7,822 bases of DNA. It comes from Pseudomonadota bacterium. GTDB taxonomy: Bacteria > Pseudomonadota > Gammaproteobacteria > Burkholderiales > Burkholderiaceae_D. The stretch covers positions 1 through 7,822 of the forward strand of contig JAEYIG010000175.1 of NCBI GenBank assembly GCA_023409175.1, given 5' to 3'. Of the stretch, positions 1 to 7,779 are shown one piece after another. The stretch's first letter is position 1, and the number at the start of each line of letters is the position of its first letter. Under the pieces are notes generated by a model. It was not told where the DNA came from. It did no database searches and saw only the letters and a program-made list of their open reading frames with translations. The position numbers and the translations under genes are program-made.

Positions 1-586
1 CAGTCCCGTCGCCCAGGTCACCCGTAATCAGGATCAGGTCCGGTTTCAGGGCATTCGTCTTGTCGACGACGGCACGGTTGCGTTCACCGGTCAGCAGGCG
101 GCTTGCATGCAAATCGCTGAGTTGCACCACTTTCAGGCCATCCATTTCGGACGGCAATCCTTTTACTGATATGTCCACTGCCTTGACGTCAGGCACACGG
201 ACAGCCTGCCATACCCCGACGGCGGACAGGACAACCGCCATCACCAGCAGAACGGCATTGATGCGGTTCGGCGAAACAGGCGGTTTCCGGGTGCGACGGA
301 CCTTTCGCCAGAGAAGGGTGACGAAGGAAAACAAATCCCTGAGCAGGAAAAAGATGGCCAGCAAAAAAAGGGAACTGAACAGCCAGCCCATCAGAATGAG
401 CAACCATGTCGGCAATTCGGGAGAAGCCAGGTTCCCGAAAAAGATCCGTACAAAGAGATGGTAAAGGGACAGCAGGACGATACCCGTACCGGCAGCCCAC
501 TTCAGTCCCGTTTTCCAGTGGAGCGGAGGAACCAGCCTCAGGGCAACATAAATACCGATCAGCGCAGCAAAAAAATGGAAGTACAT
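1..586 (-). CDS. Membrane-anchored calcineurin-like metallophosphoesterase (YkuE-like), 3' part outside window
   Basis: This is the amino-terminal 195 residues of a metal-dependent phosphoesterase; the gene runs off the window at base 1. About four hydrophobic segments come first (near residues 3-20, 28-48, 59-82 and 109-128), with a basic stretch at 93-101. The phosphoesterase domain begins near residue 135. Two hallmark metal-site motifs are visible: QLSDLH (D158, H160) and LILITGDL (D190). The remaining motifs (GNHD and the later histidines) would lie outside the window. The substrate cannot be read; known members hydrolyse phosphomonoesters, phosphodiesters or pyrophosphates, including lipid intermediates. 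The start is the first in-frame ATG after an in-frame TAA near 619-621 codons upstream territory (TAA at about 679-681), with only a weak purine-rich sequence before it. A 127-base gap separates it from the cupin gene, so it may have its own promoter. The family call is firm; the role is open. Confidence 0.88.
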   Translation of the reverse strand, partial: MYFHFFAALIGIYVALRLVPPLHWKTGLKWAAGTGIVLLSLYHLFVRIFFGNLASPELPTWLLILMGWLFSSLFLLAIFFLLRDLFSFVTLLWRKVRRTRKPPVSPNRINAVLLVMAVVLSAVGVWQAVRVPDVKAVDISVKGLPSEMDGLKVVQLSDLHASRLLTGERNRAVVDKTNALKPDLILITGDLGDGT

Positions 587-620
587 ACTTTTCAGGCTTT
601 CAGGAACAGAAGAATGGAAC

Positions 621-634
621 AGGCGACATCGCCT
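621..634. repeat. 14-base near-perfect palindrome upstream of the metallophosphoesterase gene
   Basis: The arms AGGCGA and TCGCCT are exact reverse complements around a two-base centre. The site lies 35 bases upstream of the metallophosphoesterase start. It could be a dimeric regulator site or a small RNA hairpin (5 base pairs with a 4-base loop) in the leader. No T-tract follows on the minus strand, so it is not a convincing terminator for the cluster upstream. Confidence 0.3.
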
Positions 635-652
635 TTGTGGTGTGTGCCGCCT

Positions 653-685
653 GTTAACGGTAGTTTAACCGATAATGTTTACCGG
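653..685. repeat. Three related short direct repeats (GTTAACGG, GTTTAACCG, GTTTACCGG)
   Basis: In the gap between the cupin and metallophosphoesterase genes, three similar 8-9-base words start at 653, 663 and 677 in the same orientation. The first two are spaced exactly 10 bases apart. Arrays like this can be binding sites for a regulator on one face of the helix, here possibly for the metallophosphoesterase gene. The region is AT-rich and the words are short, so chance is a real alternative. Confidence 0.25.
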
Positions 686-713
686 CGCTTTTGACGAAAT
701 GTAACGTTTTCTT

Positions 714-1241
714 TCAATGGTCAACGGCTGAAGCGGCCAAATCCTGTTTTCCGTGATATTGACTGTCCGACACCTTTTCCATCCATTCGACGTTCTTGCC
801 ATTCACATCTCCCGTGATGGCAAGATGCGTCATCGGCGAATCCGGTGCGGCACCGTGCCAGTGTTTGACACCGGCAGGGCAGCGGATCACGTCACCCGGC
901 CGGATCTCAACGACAGGCCCTCCCCATTCCTGTGTCAGGCCGCGACCTGACGTAACGATCAGGGTTTGCCCCGCCGGATGCGTATGCCATGCCGAACGGG
1001 CGCCAGCGTCGAACGACACATAAGCACCCGAAGCAGGCAGATCCCCGACAGGTGAAAACAACATCTCCACTTTCACCTTGCCGGTGAAGGTCTGTTCCGG
1101 TCCCGTAAACGATGGACGGCTTTCTGTACGGGTAAGCGTCTGATTTCCGTCATCCATCCCTGAAGAAGCGGCATTGGCGGCAAAAGCGCCGCCTGCCGCC
1201 AGCAGAAGGGGGATGAATGCCATATTCAAAATGCGTTTCAT
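714..1241 (-). CDS. Exported cupin-domain protein resembling bacterial cupin hydroxynitrile lyases
   Basis: A 175-residue protein with a Sec signal peptide (basic MKR, hydrophobic core 7-18, probable cleavage after the AFA or ANA at 19-24), followed by one small beta-barrel cupin domain (about 52-163). The domain matches, as I recall it, the cupin hydroxynitrile lyase of Granulicella tundricola (GtHNL) almost motif for motif: [41 protein letters not shown] and VEWMEKV. The four metal ligands of that enzyme align with H86, H88, Q92 and H127. Family members bind Mn or Fe and cleave or form cyanohydrins such as mandelonitrile; whether this one does is inference. It is the last gene of the cluster. 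Start choice: the ATG at 1241 has GAGGG 8 bases upstream and gives a classical signal peptide. An in-frame ATG at 1268 overlaps the SDR stop (TGATG), has AGGA 6-7 bases upstream and would add nine residues. Confidence 0.9.
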   Translation of the reverse strand: MKRILNMAFIPLLLAAGGAFAANAASSGMDDGNQTLTRTESRPSFTGPEQTFTGKVKVEMLFSPVGDLPASGAYVSFDAGARSAWHTHPAGQTLIVTSGRGLTQEWGGPVVEIRPGDVIRCPAGVKHWHGAAPDSPMTHLAITGDVNGKNVEWMEKVSDSQYHGKQDLAASAVDH

Positions 1242-1267
1242 GATGAATTCCCTCGCCAATATCGCCA

Positions 1268-2011
1268 TCAGAATTCCTGCGACGTCGGCCGGATCACGAT
1301 TTCGTTGATAGCCGTATCTTTCGGCTGGGAAATGGCATAAGCGACGGCATTGGCGACACTGTCAGCAGGAATCGCATACTTTTCATACCCCGCTATCACG
1401 GCTTGCCGGGTCTTTTCATCCGAACTGCCATACATCAGTTCGGACTCCACATAACCGGGATAAATGACCGTGGAACGGAATTTGCCCGCCGATTCGACAC
1501 GGATGCCTTCAGACAGGGCCCGTACGGCATATTTCGTCGCGGAATACACCGTCGCCGTCGGTGCTGCGACCTTGATACCTGCCACGGATGAGATATTGAT
1601 GAAATGGCCCGACTGCTGTTTTTCAAAGACCGGCCATGCCGCAGCGACACCATACAGGACGCCCTTGATATTGATGTCGATCATCCTGTCCCATTCGTCC
1701 ACCTTGAGCGAGGAAATGGGGGCCTGAGCCATCAGGCCGGCATTGCCGACCATGACATCCAGCCGCCCCAGTCGGGCAACGACGTCGTCAACCATATCCC
1801 TTACCTGTTTTTCAACGGTCACATCGACGACATAAAAGGATGCCTTTCCGCCAGCCGAGTTGATTTCACCGGTGATTTTTTCCAGCCGGTCTTTCCTTCT
1901 CGCCGCCAGTACCACGGTAGCGCCATCCGAAGCGAGCTTGCGGACAATCGCCTCACCAATACCGCTGCTGGCCCCTGTAACAAGAACGACTTTATTCTGA
2001 ATATTTTCCAT
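1268..2011 (-). CDS. Short-chain dehydrogenase/reductase (SDR), classical type
   Basis: A 247-residue cytoplasmic NAD(P)-dependent oxidoreductase of the classical SDR family, at the family's normal length of about 250. The order of motifs is complete: TGASSGIG at 12-19 for the dinucleotide, a double arginine (R38, R39) after the second strand that favours NADP(H), NAG at 90-92, the active-site Asn in INIKG (N114), ISSVAG with catalytic Ser142, and YSATK with Tyr156 and Lys160. The protein probably interconverts a carbonyl and an alcohol; the substrate cannot be deduced. It is fourth in the cluster, 35 bases after the CMD-family gene, and its stop codon overlaps an alternative start of the cupin gene. 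I chose the ATG at 2011 because AAGGAA lies at proper spacing; an ATG two codons upstream (2017) sits almost on that Shine-Dalgarno sequence. Confidence 0.93.
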   Translation of the reverse strand: MENIQNKVVLVTGASSGIGEAIVRKLASDGATVVLAARRKDRLEKITGEINSAGGKASFYVVDVTVEKQVRDMVDDVVARLGRLDVMVGNAGLMAQAPISSLKVDEWDRMIDINIKGVLYGVAAAWPVFEKQQSGHFINISSVAGIKVAAPTATVYSATKYAVRALSEGIRVESAGKFRSTVIYPGYVESELMYGSSDEKTRQAVIAGYEKYAIPADSVANAVAYAISQPKDTAINEIVIRPTSQEF

Positions 2012-2046
2012 CTTCATTTCCTTGAAAGCAGTGAAAATTCAAAAGT

Positions 2047-2802
2047 TTATGAGTTGACATTCGAGCGTTTTTTCAATACTTCACCAAACACTTTCCCGGC
2101 AAGCGCACTTTCTTTTTTGCCGACATCCCGATCCAGAACGGAAATGATTCCCGCCACCTGTTGCTGGCTCAAGCCGACGTTCATCGCAGCATTCAAATGG
2201 TATTGAAGCTGGGCATCCGTCCCGCCCAGAGCGGCGAGGGCGGCAACCGTGGCGATCTCACGGTCAGAGAATTCGAGCACCCCGCGCCCGAAAATGTCGG
2301 CAAACAGGTGTTCTTTCAGAAAGGCATCAATACCGGGCGCGAAAAGCTGGTAGCCGCTTTTCGGCGGCACAGCCGTCACGCCCGACAAGGTCATGCGCAC
2401 CGCTTCGCCATAGGCGTTGCGATCCGTACCGGGCGGCAAAGCCGCCGGTTGAACACCGGCCGGATCGGCAATGCCGGCCTTTTCCCGTTCATTCATCACC
2501 GACATGAACGTCTGGATGCCGTTCAGGCTCCGTGGAAAACCGGTATACGCATACAATTGGATCAACACTTCCTTGATCTCACTGACCGTCAGGCCTGCAT
2601 CGAGGCCGCCATTCAGAGCCGTTTTCAGTTTCGGCAAATCGCCATTGGCCGTGAATGCCGCGATTGTCACGATCTTTTCCTGTCTGGCGTCCAGCGCCTG
2701 TTTCGTCTTTTCCATTTCATCCGCCCTTGCCAAATTACCCAGACAGAGCAGGGCAAACATCAGCCCTGCCAGTCCGGTTAACGGTTTTATTACCTTTATC
2801 AT
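2047..2802 (-). CDS. Exported tandem-domain carboxymuconolactone decarboxylase (CMD)-family protein
   Basis: A 251-residue protein with a Sec signal peptide (K3, K6, hydrophobic 8-22, probable cleavage after ARA at 25-27) followed by two CMD-type helical domains. The first (about 32-105) contains LNGGLDAGLTVSEIKEVL and YAYTGFPRSLNGI; the second (about 160-235) contains FSDREIATVAALAALGG and LNAAMNVGLS. Single-domain relatives include gamma-carboxymuconolactone decarboxylase (PcaC) and the alkylhydroperoxidase AhpD. The only cysteine is C20, inside the signal peptide, so the mature protein lacks the CxxC of AhpD and cannot use that peroxidase chemistry. C20 does not sit in a lipobox (residues before it are Ala-Leu-Leu). 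Many exported CMD proteins sit beside cupins, as here, but their reaction is mostly unassigned. Start: ATG after AGGAGG and AAGGA. It is third in the cluster, 57 bases after the aldo/keto reductase gene. Confidence 0.9.
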   Translation of the reverse strand: MIKVIKPLTGLAGLMFALLCLGNLARADEMEKTKQALDARQEKIVTIAAFTANGDLPKLKTALNGGLDAGLTVSEIKEVLIQLYAYTGFPRSLNGIQTFMSVMNEREKAGIADPAGVQPAALPPGTDRNAYGEAVRMTLSGVTAVPPKSGYQLFAPGIDAFLKEHLFADIFGRGVLEFSDREIATVAALAALGGTDAQLQYHLNAAMNVGLSQQQVAGIISVLDRDVGKKESALAGKVFGEVLKKRSNVNS

Positions 2803-2824
2803 CTTCCGATCCTTCCTCCTGAAA

Positions 2825-2843
2825 GACCGGCTTTGCGCCGGTC
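2825..2843 (-). other. Intercistronic hairpin between the aldo/keto reductase and CMD genes
   Basis: The arms GACCGGC and GCCGGTC pair perfectly over 7 base pairs around a 5-base loop. On the minus-strand transcript the hairpin lies 16 bases after the aldo/keto reductase stop and is followed by only TTTC before the AGGAGG of the CMD gene. The short T-run makes a full terminator unlikely. A partial attenuator or an mRNA-stability element that sets different levels for the two halves of the operon is more plausible. Confidence 0.45.
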
Positions 2844-2859
2844 CGGTTCCATAAGCGGT

Positions 2860-4927
<2,068 letters not shown>

Positions 4928-5000
4928 GGCAAGCCTCTTCATTGGGTTAATGATGAATTCCTATCGTTGCCGGGAGTATTTCCGCATGGGAAAGTTATCC

Positions 5001-5068
5001 CGAAACACCTTGTGACATTGGAAATATAAAGCTTTGGGCCAACACCGATATAGATACGAAACTGCCTT
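5001..5068. promoter_or_regulatory. Pair of direct repeats CGAAAC-n1/2-CCTT in the divergent regulatory region
   Basis: CGAAACaCCTT at 5001-5011 and CGAAACtgCCTT at 5057-5068 share both halves with a one-base difference in spacing and lie 56 bases apart in the same orientation. Relative to the weak minus-strand -10 at 5028-5023, the second copy would lie just upstream of the -35 region and the first just after the start point. That is a normal arrangement for activation by an AraC-family protein with a second site. This is inference from repeat position only. Confidence 0.3.
5023..5028 (-). promoter_or_regulatory. Candidate -10 element for the alcohol dehydrogenase operon
   Basis: On the minus strand this reads TATATT, about 95 bases upstream of the alcohol dehydrogenase start. 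No recognisable -35 hexamer lies 16-18 bases upstream, which would fit a promoter that depends on an activator. Other weak choices exist in the same region, so the assignment is tentative. Confidence 0.3.
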
Positions 5069-5094
5069 CTTGTTGCCTATTTCTCTCACCTGTC

Positions 5095-5119
5095 TACCAA
5101 AAGGGACGATAATTTGGTA
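5095..5119. promoter_or_regulatory. Inverted repeat TACCAAA-n11-TTTGGTA overlapping a candidate araC-family gene -10
   Basis: Two perfect 7-base arms (5095-5101 and 5113-5119) flank an 11-base spacer, with centres 18 bases apart. A good -10 for the plus strand, GATAAT at 5108-5113, lies inside it and has no clear -35. Binding of a dimer here would block transcription of the regulator gene, so this is a candidate autorepression operator. A structural role in RNA is less likely because neither strand has a T-tract after it. Confidence 0.4.
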
Positions 5120-5181
5120 AAAAGAGAACATGTTTTCAATCACTTGATTCCATCATCAACAGTTTTGAAAAGGATTACGCC

Positions 5182-6096
5182 ATGCCTGAAAACAATCCAG
5201 CCGGTTCCGACACGAAAAATACGGCGATAAAGGAAAAACTGCTGAAATTCCTGCCTGAAGGCGGGGAATACCAGACCCCGATCAACGGTTTCTTCCTGTT
5301 CCGGAAAAACGAATGCGAATGCCCGGAAAACTGTTTTTACGAGCCTGCCGTCGGGGTTATCCTCCAGGGCCAGAAACACTCCTATATCGGGAGCAGGGAA
5401 TACCGTTACGGCGAGGGCTGGTGCCTCGTCAACGGCATTGATCTGCCTGCGAAAAACTATATTCTCGACGCGACGCCTGAAAATCCGTTTCTCGGCATGG
5501 GCCTGAAACTGGACAAATCGTTGACGACCCAGCTTGCCGCTGAAATCCCGCCACCATCGAAAATGGCAGCCGAACCGGATACCGGCCTCTCCCTCACAAG
5601 AACCGATCCTGACATTCTGGATGCATTTGTCCGATTGCTCGACCTTCTTGAAAAGCCGGAACAGATTGCGGTCATGGCTCCCATGATCATCCGGGAAATC
5701 CACTACCGTTTGCTGATCGGGCCACAAGGGCCATTCTTAAGGGCGGTCAACACCTTCGGCACACAGGGTAATCAGATCGCACAAGCTATCACATGGTTGA
5801 GAAGCAACTTCAAGGAACCTGTTCAAGTCGATGAATTGGCAAGGAAAGTCAATATGGCAACCTCGACATTTCACCGGCATTTCAAGCAACTGACTTCGCT
5901 TAGCCCTCTCCAGTTCCAGAAGCGCCTTCGCCTGTATGAAGCCCAGCGCCTGATGCTCGTCGAGAATGAATACGCTTCCAGTGCATGCATGGCTGTCGGG
6001 TATGAAAGCCCGACCCAGTTCAACCGGGAATACAAGCGGCTCTTCGGCGAACCGCCTTCACGCAACATCAACAAGGTACGCGAACTGCGCATGTAG
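5182..6096 (+). CDS. AraC-family transcriptional regulator with AraC_N sensor domain (YqhC-like)
   Basis: A 304-residue regulator. The amino-terminal cupin-like sensor domain (about 20-195) has the typical AraC_N signature: YEPAVGVILQGQK at 53-65, then REYRYGEGW and NGIDLPA. The carboxy-terminal part carries two helix-turn-helix units, the first near 214-235 (VDELARKVNMATSTFHRHF) and the second near 264-287 (AVGYESPTQFNREYKRLFG). The same architecture occurs in E. coli YqhC, which activates the aldehyde reductase genes yqhD and dkgA. Divergent transcription from an alcohol dehydrogenase and an aldo/keto reductase therefore points to control of that cluster in response to aldehydes or similar compounds. 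Three cysteines lie close together (C45, C47, C51), just before the conserved YEP. Start: ATG with AAGGA 7 bases upstream. The inducer is unknown. Confidence 0.94.
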   Translation: MPENNPAGSDTKNTAIKEKLLKFLPEGGEYQTPINGFFLFRKNECECPENCFYEPAVGVILQGQKHSYIGSREYRYGEGWCLVNGIDLPAKNYILDATPENPFLGMGLKLDKSLTTQLAAEIPPPSKMAAEPDTGLSLTRTDPDILDAFVRLLDLLEKPEQIAVMAPMIIREIHYRLLIGPQGPFLRAVNTFGTQGNQIAQAITWLRSNFKEPVQVDELARKVNMATSTFHRHFKQLTSLSPLQFQKRLRLYEAQRLMLVENEYASSACMAVGYESPTQFNREYKRLFGEPPSRNINKVRELRM

Positions 6097-6164
6097 GAAC
6101 AAATATAGACATTACTGAAATAACAACGGTTTTTTTGTTTAAATACCTTATCGGCATGAAGTCA

Positions 6165-6192
6165 TTGACATTCTGTACTTCTTACATAAAAT
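6165..6192 (+). promoter_or_regulatory. Near-consensus sigma-70 promoter for the diguanylate cyclase gene
   Basis: A perfect -35 (TTGACA, 6165-6170) is followed after 16 bases by TAAAAT (6187-6192), a 5-of-6 match to the -10 consensus. It is the best promoter in the window and predicts a start near 6199, leaving a leader of about 135 bases before the coding region. The region 6097-6164 between the regulator stop and this promoter is AT-rich and has a run of seven T (6130-6136), but I see no hairpin before it. Confidence 0.65.
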
Positions 6193-6314
6193 GTTGTTAC
6201 AGAAGAAAGTTTCCTGACTGCAAGTGGCTGCCTTGACCCAATCCAAAAATATACGACTTGTTTAAATTACATTGAGTTGGTCAGGCCGGAACACCGCATT
6301 TGCAGCTCCGTTAA

Positions 6315-6326
6315 CCGCTATTGCGG
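6315..6326 (+). promoter_or_regulatory. Small hairpin over the ribosome-binding site of the diguanylate cyclase gene
   Basis: CCGC and GCGG pair around a TATT loop. The 3' arm overlaps the start of the weak Shine-Dalgarno GGAA that precedes the ATG at 6335. Such a fold could lower translation. The stem is only 4 base pairs, so on its own it is weak evidence. Confidence 0.25.
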
Positions 6327-6334
6327 AACAGACA

Positions 6335-7771
6335 ATGACTGACAAACCTGAAGATTCACTGATATGGACACTGGCCGAACTGCTTGTCGAAAAACAGGTG
6401 GATACTGCGGTCATCGACGTATCCCTCAAACTGATTTGCGAGGCTTTCTCTTTTGACGGCGGCCTGGTCTATGAAATAGACCAATCCAACCGCTTCAACC
6501 TGAAAGAGCGTTATACGCCCCGCGACATCCGTCTGCGCGAGTCTTTTTCCATTGATGAAATCAATCCCGGGTTCCGTTCCCACATGGCCATGACGATCGT
6601 TTCGTCCATTGACGGCAGCCATTCGCGGGAAAACGGAAAGGAATTGCTGGATATCCTTTTCGCCAGCCATACGACCATATTCTCTATCGTGGACGAAAAC
6701 GAACGCATCAGCGGGCTGATCGTCTTCCTGAAAACGGTTTCCAACAGGATGCAATCAGGCCAGGAACTGAAACGGTTCTCCGTCCTGCTTGCCATGCTGG
6801 GCCGGTATGTCGGGGTGCGGGTATACCAGAACAAGCTCTCCTTCGCAAAAAACTCACTGGAAAGCATTCTCGACAATACGGGCATTGACGTTTACGTCAA
6901 CGATTTCAATACCCATGAGGTATTGTGGGTCAACAAGTCGATGGCAGCCCCTTATGGCGGCGTCTCCGAATTTGTCGGGAAAACGTGCTGGCAGGTCCTG
7001 TTCCCGGGGCAAGGCGGCCCTTGCGACTTTTGCCCCCAGAACAAACTGATTGATGAAGAAGGGAACCCGTCCAAAGTCCACACCTGGGATTACCAGCGGC
7101 CATTCGACGGTTCGTGGTTCCGGGTCTTTTCCGCGGCTTTCCGGTGGGTGGACGGACGCCTTGCGCATGTCGTGAGCAGTGCGGACATCACGGACAACAA
7201 GCGCAACGAGGAACTGATCAAATACCTGGCAAACTATGATTCGCTGACCAAGCTTCCCAACCGGAGGAAACTGATAAACGATTGCGACGTCCTGATCGAC
7301 CATGTCGGCACCAGTGCCAAAGGATATGTCCTGTTTTTCGATATCGACGGTTTCAAGACAGTCAACGACAGTTTCGGCCATGAATCAGGTGACGAGTTTC
7401 TTGCCCAACTCGGCGAGTTTTTCTGTGGCATCCCGATGCTCAGGAACCGCATTTACCGTCATGGAGGGGATGAGTTTGTCGCCCTCATCGACGGGTCCGT
7501 CACCAGGGACAATATCCGCAGTCTCGTCAATTTCATACATGAACGGTTCAAAAGGCCATGGACACTGAAAAAAGGGGAAGCCCTGTGCAACGCCAGTGTC
7601 GGTGTCACCTGTTACCCGGAAGACGGCGTCACGTCGGAAGAGCTTATACACAAGGCCGATCTGGCCATGTATGAAGTCAAAAAGGCAGGCGGGGCAGGAA
7701 TCTGTTTTTATGAAGAAACGGAAATGGCCACTTCAACCGGCTCCGGCCTGACATACGACACCATCGGATAG
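6335..7771 (+). CDS. Soluble GAF-PAS-GGDEF diguanylate cyclase
   Basis: A 478-residue protein that should make cyclic di-GMP from two GTP. It has no membrane segment, so it acts in the cytoplasm. A GAF-like domain spans about 8-165, a PAS domain about 173-288 (closing in the usual SSADITDNKR), and the GGDEF domain about 298-462. That domain is complete: DSLTKLPNR (302-310), FFDIDGFKTVND with the metal ligand D336, GHESGD, and an intact GGDEF at 377-381. The inhibitory I-site RxxD expected at 368-371 reads MLRN and is lost. There is no EAL domain. The PAS carries Cys218, Cys230 and Cys233 (CxxC pair in GPCDFCP), seen in some redox- or metal-linked PAS sensors. Start: ATG with GGAA 6 bases upstream; the frame is open to a TTG at 6272 that has no ribosome-binding site. 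Its signal is unknown, and it has its own promoter. Confidence 0.93.
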   Translation: MTDKPEDSLIWTLAELLVEKQVDTAVIDVSLKLICEAFSFDGGLVYEIDQSNRFNLKERYTPRDIRLRESFSIDEINPGFRSHMAMTIVSSIDGSHSRENGKELLDILFASHTTIFSIVDENERISGLIVFLKTVSNRMQSGQELKRFSVLLAMLGRYVGVRVYQNKLSFAKNSLESILDNTGIDVYVNDFNTHEVLWVNKSMAAPYGGVSEFVGKTCWQVLFPGQGGPCDFCPQNKLIDEEGNPSKVHTWDYQRPFDGSWFRVFSAAFRWVDGRLAHVVSSADITDNKRNEELIKYLANYDSLTKLPNRRKLINDCDVLIDHVGTSAKGYVLFFDIDGFKTVNDSFGHESGDEFLAQLGEFFCGIPMLRNRIYRHGGDEFVALIDGSVTRDNIRSLVNFIHERFKRPWTLKKGEALCNASVGVTCYPEDGVTSEELIHKADLAMYEVKKAGGAGICFYEETEMATSTGSGLTYDTIG

Positions 7772-7779
7772 ATTCCGAT
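7763..7779 (+). other. Short inverted repeat at the diguanylate cyclase stop codon
   Basis: ATCGGA and TCCGAT pair perfectly over 6 base pairs around a TAGAT loop that contains the stop codon. No T-tract follows, so it is at most a weak transcript-end or stability structure. The remaining bases up to the window end (7780-7822) show no gene or motif that I can support. Confidence 0.25.

Noticed and set aside
2740..2745. Cys20 of the CMD protein as a lipoprotein attachment site.
   Set aside because: The preceding residues are Ala-Leu-Leu, without the small residue required just before the Cys, while a normal signal peptidase I site (ARA) follows.
6130..6136. A run of seven T after the regulator gene, considered as an intrinsic terminator.
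   Set aside because: No GC-rich stem precedes it; the upstream sequence is AT-rich and does not fold convincingly.
6272..6334. Upstream TTG start for the diguanylate cyclase, adding 21 residues.
   Set aside because: There is no ribosome-binding site before the TTG, and the added residues do not belong to the GAF domain; the ATG at 6335 has GGAA at suitable spacing.
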